This document shows, piece after piece, positions 16,591 to 25,462 of a stretch of 64,000 nt of DNA (position 1 is the first letter of the stretch; every line of letters starts with the position of its first letter). Below the pieces are notes generated by a model. That model did not search any database, had not been told where the DNA came from, and saw only the letters and a list, made by a program, of their open reading frames with translations. Made by a program: the position numbers and the translations under genes. This stretch comes from Pseudomonas fluorescens (GTDB taxonomy: Bacteria > Pseudomonadota > Gammaproteobacteria > Pseudomonadales > Pseudomonadaceae). Where the stretch lies: the NCBI RefSeq assembly GCF_001708445.1, contig NZ_CP015637.1, forward strand, positions 1,365,001-1,429,000. The letters are read 5' to 3'.

Positions 16591-19032
16591 ATGGCCTCGC
16601 CAGCCCTCTCACATTTTCTTCCCCGGTTCGGCGTTGCCGCGGCAGTGGCCAGTGCCTTGGGCCTGGCCGGTTGCCAGCTCCAGAGCACCCAGGACACCCT
16701 GCCCCCCGTTGCCGGCGTGCAGCCGCTCAAGGGCCTCGCGCAGAACGTTTCGATACGCCGCAATGCCCAGGGCATGCCGCTGATTGAAAGCAACACCTTC
16801 CACGACGCACTGTTCAGCCTCGGCTATGTACACGCCAGCGACCGGATCACCCAGATGGTCACGCTGCGCCTGCTGGCCCAAGGCCGCCTGGCGGAAATGT
16901 CCGGTGCAGACGTGCTGGATGTCGACCGCTTCATGCGCGCGGTCAACCTCAAGAAAAGTGCGGGCGAGCTGTATAACGCCTCGTCGCCGCGCCTCAAGCG
17001 TTTCTTTGAAGTGTATGCCCGTGGCGTCAACGCCTACCTGTTCCGCTACCGCGACAAGCTGCCGCCGGACCTGGCCCAGACCGGCTACAAGCCCGAGTAC
17101 TGGAAACCGGAAGATTCGGCGCTGTTGTTCTGCCTGCTGAATTTCAGCGAGGCAACCAACCTGCAGGAAGAACTGGCGTCCCTGGTACTCGCCCAGAAAG
17201 TCGGCGCCGACAAGCTCGCCTGGCTCACCCCAAGCGCACCGGATGAACCGATCCCCCTGGCCGAAGCGGAGAAGCTCAAGGGCGTGAACCTCAGCCAGAT
17301 CACCGGCCTGGCCGGGCTGGACACGGTCAGCCAGCAATTGAGCACACTCAATTCCCTGGCGGTGACGACTTCAAGCAACTGGGCCATCGGCCCGCAACGC
17401 AGCCGCAGCGGTAAAAGCCTGCTGGCCAACGACCTCGCGGCCCAGCCGCAAGCGCCTTCGCCGTGGAACTACGTGCAGATCCGCGCCCCGAAATACCAGG
17501 CGGTCGGCGCCTCGATCGCCGGTCTGCCAACTCTGTTGTCGGGGTTCAACGGCAAAGTCGCGTGGAGCATGAGCGCCGTCAAGGGCGACACCCAGGACCT
17601 GTTCCTGGAGAAGGTCAAACGCCAAGGCAGCGCGCTGTACTACGAGAACAACGGCAAATGGCTACCGGCTGGGGTGCGTAACGAAACCTTCTTCATCAAG
17701 GGCCAACGTTCGATTCGCGAAGTGGTGTACGAAACCCGCCACGGCGCCCTGCTTAACAGCAGCCAGGCACTGACCAGTGGTTTTGGCCTGGCCTTGCAAA
17801 CCGCCGACTTCAAGGACGACAAAAGCCTGGACGCGTTCTTCGACCTGTCCCGTGCACAAAATGCCGGCAAAGCCTCGGACGCGACCCGCGAGATTCGCGC
17901 CATCGCCTTGAACATGGTGTTCGCCGACGCCAGCAACATTGGCTGGCAGGTCACTGGCCGCTTCCCCAACCGTCGCGAAGGCGAAGGCCTGTTGCCCTCG
18001 CCGGGCTGGGATGCGCGCTTCGACTGGGACGGTTACGCCGACGCCATGCTGCACCCGTACGACCAGGATCCGGCCCAGGGCTGGATCGGCACCGCCAACC
18101 AGCGCACCGCGCCGCGTGGCTATGGCATGCAATTGTCGAACTCGTGGGATGCGCCGGAGCGCAGCGAGCGCCTGGCGCAACTGGCCAATGCCGGCAAGCA
18201 TGACAGCCGCAGCATGATTGCCATGCAATACGACCAGACCACCACGTTCGCCGCCAAGCTCAAGAACATGTTCCAGGCACCGGGCATGGCCCAGCCCCTG
18301 AAACAGGCGATCGATGCATTGCCAGCCGCTGAACAGGCCAAGGCGCGGGAAGCGCTGAATCGCCTGATGGCCTTTGACGGTCGCCTGGCCCCCACCTCCA
18401 CCGACGCGGCGATCTACGAGCTGTTCCTGCAGGAAAGCAGCAAACAGATCTTCCTCGACGAACTCGGCCCGGAAAACAGCGCAAGCTGGAAAGCCTTTGT
18501 CAGTAACGCCAGCTTGTCCTACGCCGCCCAGGCCGACCACCTGCTGGGCCGCGAAGACAGCCCGTTCTGGGATGACGTGCGCACCGCGCAAAAAGAAGAC
18601 AAACCGGCGATCCTCGCCCGCAGCCTGGCCGCCGCGATCACGGCCGGCGACAGCCAGTTGGGTAGTGATCACAAGGCCTGGCAATGGGGCAAGCTGCACA
18701 GCACCACCTGGAAAAACACCAGCGGCCAAGTGATTCGCGGACCACTGGCGTCCGGTGGCGACCACACCACCTTGAACCCGGCACCGTACAGCTGGGGCCA
18801 GGATTTCAACACCACCCAGGTGCCGGCATTGCGCATGATCGTCGATTTCGGCCAGGCGGAACCGATGATGGGCCAGGGTGGCATTGGCCAGTCCGGCAAC
18901 CCCGCCAGCCCCCACTACGCCAACGGCATCGACGCCGCGCTCAAGGCGCAATACCTGAGCTTCCCGATGCAGCCGCAGAACTTCGATAAGGTGTACGGGA
19001 AGGCCAGGTTGACCCTGACCCCAGGCAAGTAA
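16591..19032 (+). CDS. quiP: Acyl-homoserine lactone acylase, QuiP-type
   Basis: This 813-residue Ntn-hydrolase of the penicillin acylase family is expected to hydrolyse the amide of acyl-homoserine lactones. The N-terminus has a signal with a lipobox-like LAGC (Cys28). The propeptide/alpha region runs to about residue 260. The autocatalytic cleavage site and nucleophile appear in [12 protein letters not shown] (Ser262 before Asn263). The beta chain follows with [24 protein letters not shown]. The beginning (MASPAL, HFLPRFG) and overall length strongly recall Pseudomonas QuiP. A CAGGAG ribosome site lies 8 bp before the ATG. In the region around the nucleophile, [15 protein letters not shown] replaces the more usual LANDTHL. 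The gene is flanked on both sides by the same variant REP (16065-16107 and 19041-19089). Penicillin acylase is certain; the AHL substrate is inferred. Confidence 0.85.
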   Translation: MASPALSHFLPRFGVAAAVASALGLAGCQLQSTQDTLPPVAGVQPLKGLAQNVSIRRNAQGMPLIESNTFHDALFSLGYVHASDRITQMVTLRLLAQGRLAEMSGADVLDVDRFMRAVNLKKSAGELYNASSPRLKRFFEVYARGVNAYLFRYRDKLPPDLAQTGYKPEYWKPEDSALLFCLLNFSEATNLQEELASLVLAQKVGADKLAWLTPSAPDEPIPLAEAEKLKGVNLSQITGLAGLDTVSQQLSTLNSLAVTTSSNWAIGPQRSRSGKSLLANDLAAQPQAPSPWNYVQIRAPKYQAVGASIAGLPTLLSGFNGKVAWSMSAVKGDTQDLFLEKVKRQGSALYYENNGKWLPAGVRNETFFIKGQRSIREVVYETRHGALLNSSQALTSGFGLALQTADFKDDKSLDAFFDLSRAQNAGKASDATREIRAIALNMVFADASNIGWQVTGRFPNRREGEGLLPSPGWDARFDWDGYADAMLHPYDQDPAQGWIGTANQRTAPRGYGMQLSNSWDAPERSERLAQLANAGKHDSRSMIAMQYDQTTTFAAKLKNMFQAPGMAQPLKQAIDALPAAEQAKAREALNRLMAFDGRLAPTSTDAAIYELFLQESSKQIFLDELGPENSASWKAFVSNASLSYAAQADHLLGREDSPFWDDVRTAQKEDKPAILARSLAAAITAGDSQLGSDHKAWQWGKLHSTTWKNTSGQVIRGPLASGGDHTTLNPAPYSWGQDFNTTQVPALRMIVDFGQAEPMMGQGGIGQSGNPASPHYANGIDAALKAQYLSFPMQPQNFDKVYGKARLTLTPGK

Positions 19033-19040
19033 ACGCTTCA

Positions 19041-19089
19041 AAATGTGGGAGGGGCGGTGCGACGATGCGACTTGCCCCCTCCCACATTT
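19041..19089. repeat. Single variant REP hairpin
   Basis: AAATGTGGGAGGGG (19041-19054) and CCCCTCCCACATTT (19076-19089) form perfect 14-bp arms around a 21-nt centre CGGTGCGACGATGCGACTTGC. The centre is the same variant insert as in the terminal arms of the element at 16065-16478. It lies just downstream of the acylase gene. Confidence 0.75.
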
Positions 19090-19167
19090 GCCCCCCATGC
19101 ATTCAGATAGAACTTCTGCGCTGCCCCCTGCCTCCTACTGATAAGCCCATTGCCCCCGGCACGCCCC

Positions 19168-20172
19168 ATGGACCTTGTCATCGCCCGGCCCGAAGGCCTC
19201 TACTGCCCCGCCGGTGATTTCTACATCGACCCGTGGCGCCCGGTGGAACGCTCGGTCATTACCCACGCCCACGGCGACCACGCCCGAACCGGTAACCAGC
19301 ACTACCTCGCCGCAGGTCCCGGCGAAGGTATCCTGCGCTCGCGCCTGGGCCAGGACATCAACCTGCAAACCCTGGCCTATGGCGAGCCACTGGTGCATCA
19401 CGGCGTCACCTTGAGCTTCCACCCGGCCGGGCATGTGCTTGGGTCCGCCCAGGTACGCCTGGAATACCAGGGCGAAGTCTGGGTGGCGTCCGGTGACTAT
19501 AAAGTCGAACCCGATGGCACCTGCGCGCCATTCGAGCCAGTGCGCTGCCACACCTTTATCACCGAATCCACTTTTGGCCTGCCGATCTACCGCTGGCAGC
19601 CCCAGGCGCAGATCTTTGCCGGCATCAATGATTGGTGGCAGGCCAATATCGCGGCCGGCAAGGCCAGCGTGTTGTTCTGTTATTCCTTCGGCAAGGCCCA
19701 ACGCATCCTGCACGGCATCGACGCCAGCATCGGTCCGATCCTCAGCCACGGCGCAGTCGAACCGCTGAACCGGGTGTACCGCGAAGCCGGTATCTACATT
19801 CCCGAAACCCTTTACGCCGGCGACTTCAAAAAGACCGACCCGTTGCTGCGCCAAGCCCTGATCATCGCGCCGCCCTCCGCCGGCGGCAGTAGCTGGATAC
19901 GCCGTTTTAGCGAATACAGCGATGCCTTCGCCAGCGGTTGGATGCGCCTGCGTGGTACACGGCGGCGGCGCGGGGTGGACCGGGGTTTTGTGCTGTCGGA
20001 CCACGCCGACTGGCCCGGACTGTTGTGGGCCATTGAACAAACCGGCGCCGAACGGGTAATGGTCACCCATGGCTCCGTCGGCGTTCTGGTGCGCCACCTG
20101 CGGGAAAAAGGCCTGGACGCCCAGAGCTTCAGCACCGAATACGGAGATGACGAAGAAGAGACCACGCCATGA
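19168..20172 (+). CDS. Ligase-associated MBL-fold DNA exonuclease
   Basis: This 334-residue metallo-beta-lactamase/beta-CASP-type nuclease has metal ligands in ITHAHGDHAR (His33, His35, Asp37, His38), then FHPAGHVLGSAQV, WVASGDYK and VLSDHADWPG. The family is the ligase-associated DNA exonuclease encoded next to ATP-dependent ligase and Lhr-Core helicase genes in Pseudomonas putida and relatives, where this set has been studied as a repair gene cluster. I chose ATG 19168 over the TTG at 19150. The stop overlaps the ligase ATG by four bases (ATGA), so the two are coupled. It is inferred to process DNA ends before ligation. Confidence 0.9.
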   Translation: MDLVIARPEGLYCPAGDFYIDPWRPVERSVITHAHGDHARTGNQHYLAAGPGEGILRSRLGQDINLQTLAYGEPLVHHGVTLSFHPAGHVLGSAQVRLEYQGEVWVASGDYKVEPDGTCAPFEPVRCHTFITESTFGLPIYRWQPQAQIFAGINDWWQANIAAGKASVLFCYSFGKAQRILHGIDASIGPILSHGAVEPLNRVYREAGIYIPETLYAGDFKKTDPLLRQALIIAPPSAGGSSWIRRFSEYSDAFASGWMRLRGTRRRRGVDRGFVLSDHADWPGLLWAIEQTGAERVMVTHGSVGVLVRHLREKGLDAQSFSTEYGDDEEETTP

Positions 20173-21803
20173 AAGCCTTTGCCGAGCTGTACGCCAACCT
20201 CGACGCCACCACCTCCAGCAACGCCAAGCTTGCCGCATTACAAGCCTACTTCCTGCAGGCCCCGCCCGAAGACGCCGCGTGGGCGGTGTATTTCCTGTCC
20301 GGCGGGCGTCCTCGGCAATTGGTACCCACCCGCCTGCTGCGAGACATGGCCACCGAAGCCTCAGGGATCGCCCCGTGGCTGTTTGAGGAAAGCTACCAAT
20401 CGGTGGGTGACCTGGCCGAGACGATTTCGCTGTTATTGCCAGAATCGGCCTACACCTCCCATGACGGCCTGGCGGTGTGGATCGAAGAAAAGCTCCTGCC
20501 GCTGCGTGGCCTGTCGCCCCAGGACCTGGCCGAACGCTTACCCGCGTTGTGGGCGCAACTGGATCAACCGAGCCTGATGGTGTGCGTCAAGTTGATCACC
20601 GGCAGCTTTCGCGTGGGGGTGTCCAAGTTGCTGGTCACCCGCGCCCTCGCCGCCCTGGCTGATCTGGACAGCAAGCGCGTGGCCCAGCGCCTGGTGGGCT
20701 ACACCGACCTGTCCAACCGGCCGACGGCCGAAGGCTACCTCAAGCTGATCGCCGCCGAATCGTCCGACGAACATGCCCAACGGGGCGGACAGCCCTATCC
20801 GTTTTTTCTCGCCCACGGACTGTCTCAGCCGGTCGAGCAATTCGACACCCTGCTCGGTTCGCCCGCCGACTGGCAGGTGGAATGGAAGTGGGACGGCATT
20901 CGCGCGCAACTGGTCAAGCGTGAGGGCCGCCTGTGGATCTGGTCCCGGGGTGAAGAACTGGTGACCGAGCGTTTTCCCGAACTGCACAGCCTGGCCAGCG
21001 GCCTGCCCGATGGCACGGTGATCGATGGTGAGATCGTGGTGTGGAAGGACGCGGTGCAACCGTTCGCGCTGCTGCAACAGCGCATTGGCCGCAAGACCTT
21101 GAGCAAAAAAGTGCTCGACGATGCTCCGGTCGCGGTCCTGGCCTACGACCTGCTGGAGCATCAGGGCGACGACTGGCGCAACCAACCCCAGGCGGCACGC
21201 CGCACCCAACTTGAACGGCTGATTACCCAGTGCAACCAACCCGTGCTGCTGGCATCGCCCTTGCTGACGGGTACCACCTGGCAGGACCTCGCCCAGCAAC
21301 GCGAAGCCTCCCGCCAGCTTGGGGTGGAAGGCATGATGCTCAAGGCGCGCGAAGGCCTGTACGGAGTAGGCCGCACCAAGGACATGGGCGTGTGGTGGAA
21401 GTGGAAAGTCGACCCGTTCAGCGTCGATGCGGTGTTGATCTATGCCCAGCGCGGCCATGGTCGACGCGCCAGCCTGTACAGCGACTACACCTTTGCAGTA
21501 TGGGACGGCCCGGCCGGCAGCGAACGCACCTTGGTACCGTTCGCCAAGGCGTATTCAGGATTGACCGATGAAGAAATGCGCAAGGTCGACGCCATCGTGC
21601 GCAAGACCACTGTGGAGAAGTTCGGCCCGGTCAGCAGCGTAACGCCAAGCATGGTGTTCGAGTTGGGGTTCGAAGGCATTGCCCTGTCCAAGCGGCATAA
21701 GAGCGGGATAGCAGTGCGGTTCCCGCGGATGTTGCGCTGGCGCCAGGACAAGGCGGTGGATGAGGCGGATAACCTTGCCACCCTGCAGGACTTACTGGCC
21801 TGA
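20169..21803 (+). CDS. ATP-dependent DNA ligase of the Lhr-Core/PdeM repair set
   Basis: This 544-residue DNA ligase has a non-catalytic N-terminal domain (about 1-200), a nucleotidyltransferase core with motif I EWKWDGIRAQL (adenylated Lys240), motif III-like AVLAYDLLEHQ, motif IV EGMMLKAREGLYGVG and motif V WWKWKVDP, and a C-terminal OB domain ending ALSKRHKSGIAVRFPRMLRW. It belongs to the PP_1105-type family of bacterial ATP ligases, distinct from NAD-dependent LigA and from the LigD NHEJ ligase; no Ku gene is nearby. Start codon overlap with the exonuclease shows they form an operon. The partner helicase and phosphoesterase genes lie about 4.5 kb further on, beyond an unrelated transporter operon. 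Confidence 0.93.
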   Translation: MKAFAELYANLDATTSSNAKLAALQAYFLQAPPEDAAWAVYFLSGGRPRQLVPTRLLRDMATEASGIAPWLFEESYQSVGDLAETISLLLPESAYTSHDGLAVWIEEKLLPLRGLSPQDLAERLPALWAQLDQPSLMVCVKLITGSFRVGVSKLLVTRALAALADLDSKRVAQRLVGYTDLSNRPTAEGYLKLIAAESSDEHAQRGGQPYPFFLAHGLSQPVEQFDTLLGSPADWQVEWKWDGIRAQLVKREGRLWIWSRGEELVTERFPELHSLASGLPDGTVIDGEIVVWKDAVQPFALLQQRIGRKTLSKKVLDDAPVAVLAYDLLEHQGDDWRNQPQAARRTQLERLITQCNQPVLLASPLLTGTTWQDLAQQREASRQLGVEGMMLKAREGLYGVGRTKDMGVWWKWKVDPFSVDAVLIYAQRGHGRRASLYSDYTFAVWDGPAGSERTLVPFAKAYSGLTDEEMRKVDAIVRKTTVEKFGPVSSVTPSMVFELGFEGIALSKRHKSGIAVRFPRMLRWRQDKAVDEADNLATLQDLLA

Positions 21804-21880
21804 CGCAGAACACCTGTGGGAGCTAGCGGCCACCCACAATGGGATCTGCAAATGTTCCGAAATGGTGCGCTCAGTTTTCA

Positions 21881-21908
21881 ATGCCCATTTTCGGGCATCT
21901 CCTATACT
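21881..21908 (+). promoter_or_regulatory. Candidate promoter/operator of the amino-acid ABC operon
   Basis: The inverted repeat ATGCCC (21881-21886) / GGGCAT (21893-21898) immediately precedes TATACT (21903-21908), a possible -10 box. The palindrome occupies the place of the -35 hexamer, as an operator or activator site would. The mRNA leader would be about 135 nt. Just upstream, around 21811-21822, is a truncated REP-like CTGTGGGAGCTAG; nothing else is evident in the 245-bp gap after the ligase gene. Confidence 0.4.
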
Positions 21909-22048
21909 TATAACTCCCTCTTCCCACCTTTTAAAACGATCATTCGGAACTATGGTGCAGAAATTGCTACTTGTGATCCGTCTGACACCGTTCAGTAACA
22001 GTCCTAAACGCGCCACAAGCGCTTATCTTGGTTTCCAGGGATTACATA

Positions 22049-22828
22049 ATGAAAAAAGCATTGCTGACCCTTTCTGCACTGGCTCTGTGCATGGCCGCCG
22101 GTACCGCGCTGGCCAAGGAATACAAGGAACTGCGTTTTGGTGTCGATCCTTCCTACGCGCCGTTCGAGTCCAAAGCTGCCGACGGCAGCCTGGTGGGCTT
22201 CGATATCGACCTGGGTAACGCGATCTGCGCCGAACTGAAAGTGAAGTGCAAGTGGGTCGAAAGTGATTTCGACGGCATGATTCCGGGCCTCAAAGCCAAC
22301 AAGTTCGACGGTGTGATTTCCTCGATGACCGTCACCGAGGCCCGTATGAAGGCCATCGACTTCTCCAACGAGCTGTTCTCCGGCCCGACTTCGCTGGTCT
22401 TCAAGAAAGGCGCCGGCTACTCGACACCAGAGTCGCTCAAAGGCAAATCCGTGGGCTACGAGCAAGGCACCATCCAGGAAGCCTACGCCAAGGCCGTGCT
22501 GGATAAAGCCGGTGTAACCACCAAGGCCTACGCCAATCAGGACCAGGTTTACGCCGACCTGACCTCCGGTCGCCTCGACGCGTCCGTGCAGGACATGCTG
22601 CAAGCCGAACTGGGCTTCCTGAAGTCACCAGCCGGGGCGGGCTACGAAGTCAGCGCAGCCATCGATGACCCGTTGCTGCCGTCGAAAACCGCGGTCGGTA
22701 TCAAAAAAGGTAACACTGAACTGAAGGCCCTTTTGGATAAAGGTATCAAAGCGTTACACGATGATGGCACCTACGCCACCATCCAGAAGAAACACTTTGG
22801 CGATCTGAACCTGTACAGCGGCAAATAA
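22049..22828 (+). CDS. Basic amino-acid ABC transporter, periplasmic binding protein
   Basis: This 259-residue binding protein of the HisJ/ArgT/AotJ class has a cleavable signal peptide (MKKALLTLSALALCMAAGTALA). The mature part opens ELRFGVDPSYAPFESK and has the two-lobed SBP_bac_3 motifs FDIDLGNAICAEL, ESDFDGMIPGLKANKFDGVISSM and RLDASVQDMLQAELGFL. I preferred ATG 22049 because it begins the signal peptide. Gene order (binding protein, two permeases, AstE-like protein, ATPase) mirrors aotJQMOP of P. aeruginosa, so arginine/ornithine, lysine or histidine is the likely ligand; it cannot be fixed from sequence. A strong terminator directly after this gene separates it from the permeases. Confidence 0.88.
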   Translation: MKKALLTLSALALCMAAGTALAKEYKELRFGVDPSYAPFESKAADGSLVGFDIDLGNAICAELKVKCKWVESDFDGMIPGLKANKFDGVISSMTVTEARMKAIDFSNELFSGPTSLVFKKGAGYSTPESLKGKSVGYEQGTIQEAYAKAVLDKAGVTTKAYANQDQVYADLTSGRLDASVQDMLQAELGFLKSPAGAGYEVSAAIDDPLLPSKTAVGIKKGNTELKALLDKGIKALHDDGTYATIQKKHFGDLNLYSGK

Positions 22829-22836
22829 TGCCTGGG

Positions 22837-22865
22837 GCGCCCCTTCGTTGAAGGGGCGCTTTTTT
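22837..22865 (+). terminator. Intrinsic terminator/attenuator inside the ABC operon
   Basis: GCGCCCCTTC (22837-22846) and GAAGGGGCGC (22850-22859) form a perfect 10-bp stem with a 3-nt loop, followed by TTTTTT (22860-22865). It stands 8 bp after the binding-protein stop and about 20 bp before the first permease ATG, so partial read-through would set a high binding-protein to permease ratio. Confidence 0.92.
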
Positions 22866-22885
22866 ATCGCCATAGGTCCTGATTT

Positions 22886-23614
22886 ATGTTCGAAGATCTG
22901 TTGCAAACCCTCGGGCTGAGCGCATTCAGCTTGAAGGGTTTCGGCCCGCTGTTGCTGCAAGGCACCTGGATGACCCTGAAGCTATCGGTGCTGTCGTTGG
23001 CCGTCAGCGTGTTGCTGGGCTTGCTCGGTGCCAGTGCCAAACTCTCCAGCCTGCCCTTCCTGCGCATCCCCGCCCAGCTCTACACCACCCTGATTCGCGG
23101 TGTACCCGACCTGGTCCTGATGCTGCTGATTTTCTACAGCCTGCAAACCTGGCTGACCGGTCTTACCGACTTCATGGAATGGGAATACATCGAGATCGAC
23201 CCTTTCAGCGCCGGGGTGATCACCCTGGGCTTTATCTACGGTGCCTACTTCACCGAGACGTTTCGCGGTGCGATCCTCGCCGTCCCCCGCGGCCAATTGG
23301 AAGCCGCCACGGCTTATGGCCTCAAGCGCGGGCAACGTTTCCGCTATGTGACCTTCCCGCAGATGATGCGCTTTGCCCTGCCGGGTATCGGTAATAACTG
23401 GATGGTGATGCTCAAGGCCACCGCGCTGGTGTCGATCATCGGCCTGGCCGACCTGGTCAAGGCTGCCCAGGATGCCGGCAAGAGCACCTATCAACTGTTT
23501 TACTTCCTGGTGCTCGCTGCGCTGATCTACTTGCTGATCACCAGCGCATCGAACTTTGTCCTGCGTCGTCTTGAACGTCGCTACTCCGCAGGCTCACGGG
23601 AGGCCGTGCGATGA
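22886..23614 (+). CDS. Amino-acid ABC transporter permease, HisQ-like
   Basis: This 242-residue inner-membrane permease belongs to the polar amino-acid (His/Glu/Gln/Arg) family. Hydrophobic segments are evident (LLLQGTWMTLKLSVLSLAVS, LYTTLIRGVPDLVLMLLIF). The conserved cytoplasmic EAA loop is visible as GQLEAATAYGLKRGQRFRYV. It lies just after the intra-operon terminator and overlaps the next permease by four bases (ATGA at 23611-23614), consistent with a heterodimeric HisQ-HisM channel. Substrate specificity is set by the binding protein. Confidence 0.9.
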   Translation: MFEDLLQTLGLSAFSLKGFGPLLLQGTWMTLKLSVLSLAVSVLLGLLGASAKLSSLPFLRIPAQLYTTLIRGVPDLVLMLLIFYSLQTWLTGLTDFMEWEYIEIDPFSAGVITLGFIYGAYFTETFRGAILAVPRGQLEAATAYGLKRGQRFRYVTFPQMMRFALPGIGNNWMVMLKATALVSIIGLADLVKAAQDAGKSTYQLFYFLVLAALIYLLITSASNFVLRRLERRYSAGSREAVR

Positions 23615-24321
23615 TCGAACTCTTGCAGCAATACTGGCGCCCCTTCCTTTACAGCGACGGCCAGCACATTACCGGCCTGGCCATGACCATGTGGCTGCTC
23701 AGCGCCTCGCTGGTCATCGGCTTCCTGGTGTCGATCCCGCTGTCCATCGCCCGGGTATCGCGCAACCCGCTGGTGCGCTGGCCGGTGCAGTTCTATACCT
23801 ACCTGTTTCGGGGCACGCCGCTGTATATCCAACTGCTGATTTGCTACACCGGCATCTACAGCATTGCCGCCGTGCGCGCGCAACCGGTCCTCGATGCGTT
23901 CTTTCGCGATGCAATGAACTGCACCGTCCTGGCCTTTGCCCTCAACACCTGCGCCTACACCACGGAGATCTTCGCCGGGGCGATCCGCAGCATGGCCCAC
24001 GGCGAAGTCGAAGCGGCCAAGGCTTATGGCCTCAGCGGCTGGAAGCTGTACGCCTATGTGATCATGCCGTCAGCGTTGCGTCGCTCGCTGCCCTACTACA
24101 GCAACGAAGTGATCCTGATGTTGCACTCGACCACAGTGGCCTTTACCGCGACGATCCCGGACATCCTGAAAGTCGCGCGGGACGCCAACTCGGCCACCTT
24201 CATGACCTTTCAATCTTTCGGCATCGCTGCGCTGATCTACCTGACCGTGACCTTTGCCCTGGTCGGTCTGTTTCGTCTGGCGGAGCGCCGCTGGCTGGCG
24301 TTTCTCGGGCCGAGTCACTAA
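23611..24321 (+). CDS. Amino-acid ABC transporter permease, HisM-like
   Basis: This 236-residue second permease is the partner of the preceding gene. TM segments include MTMWLLSASLVIGFLVSIPL and FYTYLFRGTPLYIQLLICY; the EAA loop is HGEVEAAKAYGLSGWKLYAYV. It is coupled by start/stop overlap to the upstream permease and ends 9 bp before the AstE-like gene, so all are one transcript. Confidence 0.9.
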   Translation: MIELLQQYWRPFLYSDGQHITGLAMTMWLLSASLVIGFLVSIPLSIARVSRNPLVRWPVQFYTYLFRGTPLYIQLLICYTGIYSIAAVRAQPVLDAFFRDAMNCTVLAFALNTCAYTTEIFAGAIRSMAHGEVEAAKAYGLSGWKLYAYVIMPSALRRSLPYYSNEVILMLHSTTVAFTATIPDILKVARDANSATFMTFQSFGIAALIYLTVTFALVGLFRLAERRWLAFLGPSH

Positions 24322-24330
24322 GGAGCCTTC

Positions 24331-25449
24331 ATGCGTCATCAGATTCATGAGCTGATCGCGCCAGTACCCGGCACGGCGCGGCAGATTCACAGCTTTCATT
24401 TCGGCCCGGAGCAGGCCGAAGGCAAGATCTACATTCAGTCGTCGCTGCATGCCGACGAGCTGCCAGGCATGCTGGTGGCCTGGCACCTCAAGGTGCGCCT
24501 GGCGCAGCTGGCGGCGGCCGGCCGCTTGCGCAGCGAAGTCGTACTGGTGCCCATCGCCAACCCGGTGGGCCTGGAACAAGTGCTGATGGATATCCCGTTG
24601 GGCCGTTATGAACTGGAAAGCGGGCAGAACTTCAATCGCCTGTTCGTCGATCTCAGCGAAGACGTGGGCAACCAGGTCGAGGCCTTGCTGGGCGATGACC
24701 CGCGGCACAACGTCGAACTGATCCGCACTGCGCTGTCCACCGCGTTGGCCGCGCAAAACGCCGAGACCCAATTGCAATCCCAGCGCCTCGCGCTGCAACG
24801 CCTGGCCTGCGATGCGGACATGGTGCTGGACCTGCATTGCGACTTCGAAGCCGTGGCACACCTGTACACCACGCCAGAAGCCTGGCCACGGGTGGAGCCG
24901 CTGGCGCGCTATATCGGCTCAGAAGCCAATTTGCTGGCCACTGACTCCGGCGGACAGTCCTTCGATGAGTGTTTCACCCTGGTGTGGTGGCAGTTGCAGC
25001 AACGCTTTGGCGAACGCTTCCCGATTCCCATGGGCAGCTTTTCGGTGACGGTCGAGTTGCGCGGCCAAGGTGACGTCAACCACGGCCTGGCCCGCCTCGA
25101 TTGCCAGGCGATCATCGACTACCTGATTCACTTCGGTGCGATCGACGGCGACGTCGCCCCGCTGCCCGACCTGCCCTACCCGGCCACGCCGCTGGCGGGC
25201 GTCGAGCCTGTGGCGACGCCGGTGGGCGGCTTGCTGGTGTTCAGTGCCTTGCCGGGCGAATACCTGGAGGCCGGGCAACTGATTGCCGAAATCATCGACC
25301 CCATCACTGACCGCGTAACGCCGGTGCACTGCCAGCAGGCCGGCCTGCTTTACGCCCGTTCGCTGCGACGCATGGCCACTGCGGGGATGGTCATCGGCCA
25401 TGTCGCAGGCTCAGAGGCCTACCGCAGCGGCTACCTACTTTCGCCTTGA
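24331..25449 (+). CDS. AstE/AotO-like succinylglutamate desuccinylase-family protein
   Basis: This 372-residue protein is of the M14-like AstE/ASPA zinc-hydrolase superfamily. Candidate metal ligands are the HxxE in SSLHADELPGML and the His of LDLHCDFEAV; ESGQNFNRLF supplies the substrate-binding Asn-Arg pair typical of the family. The C-terminal part (from about residue 270) forms a small beta-rich domain (PVGGLLVFSALPGEYLEAGQLIAEIIDP) as in other AstE-like proteins. In P. aeruginosa the gene at this place in the arginine/ornithine operon is aotO, of unknown function. The catalytic residues look intact, so deacylation of an N-acyl amino acid or an amide is plausible. The true substrate is unknown. 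Confidence 0.78.
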   Translation: MRHQIHELIAPVPGTARQIHSFHFGPEQAEGKIYIQSSLHADELPGMLVAWHLKVRLAQLAAAGRLRSEVVLVPIANPVGLEQVLMDIPLGRYELESGQNFNRLFVDLSEDVGNQVEALLGDDPRHNVELIRTALSTALAAQNAETQLQSQRLALQRLACDADMVLDLHCDFEAVAHLYTTPEAWPRVEPLARYIGSEANLLATDSGGQSFDECFTLVWWQLQQRFGERFPIPMGSFSVTVELRGQGDVNHGLARLDCQAIIDYLIHFGAIDGDVAPLPDLPYPATPLAGVEPVATPVGGLLVFSALPGEYLEAGQLIAEIIDPITDRVTPVHCQQAGLLYARSLRRMATAGMVIGHVAGSEAYRSGYLLSP

Positions 25450-25462
25450 GGATGCATGCCCC

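Noticed and set aside
19168..21803. Bacterial NHEJ (Ku-LigD) system
   Set aside because: No Ku gene and no polymerase domain are present; the ligase belongs with the MBL exonuclease, Lhr-Core and PdeM family.
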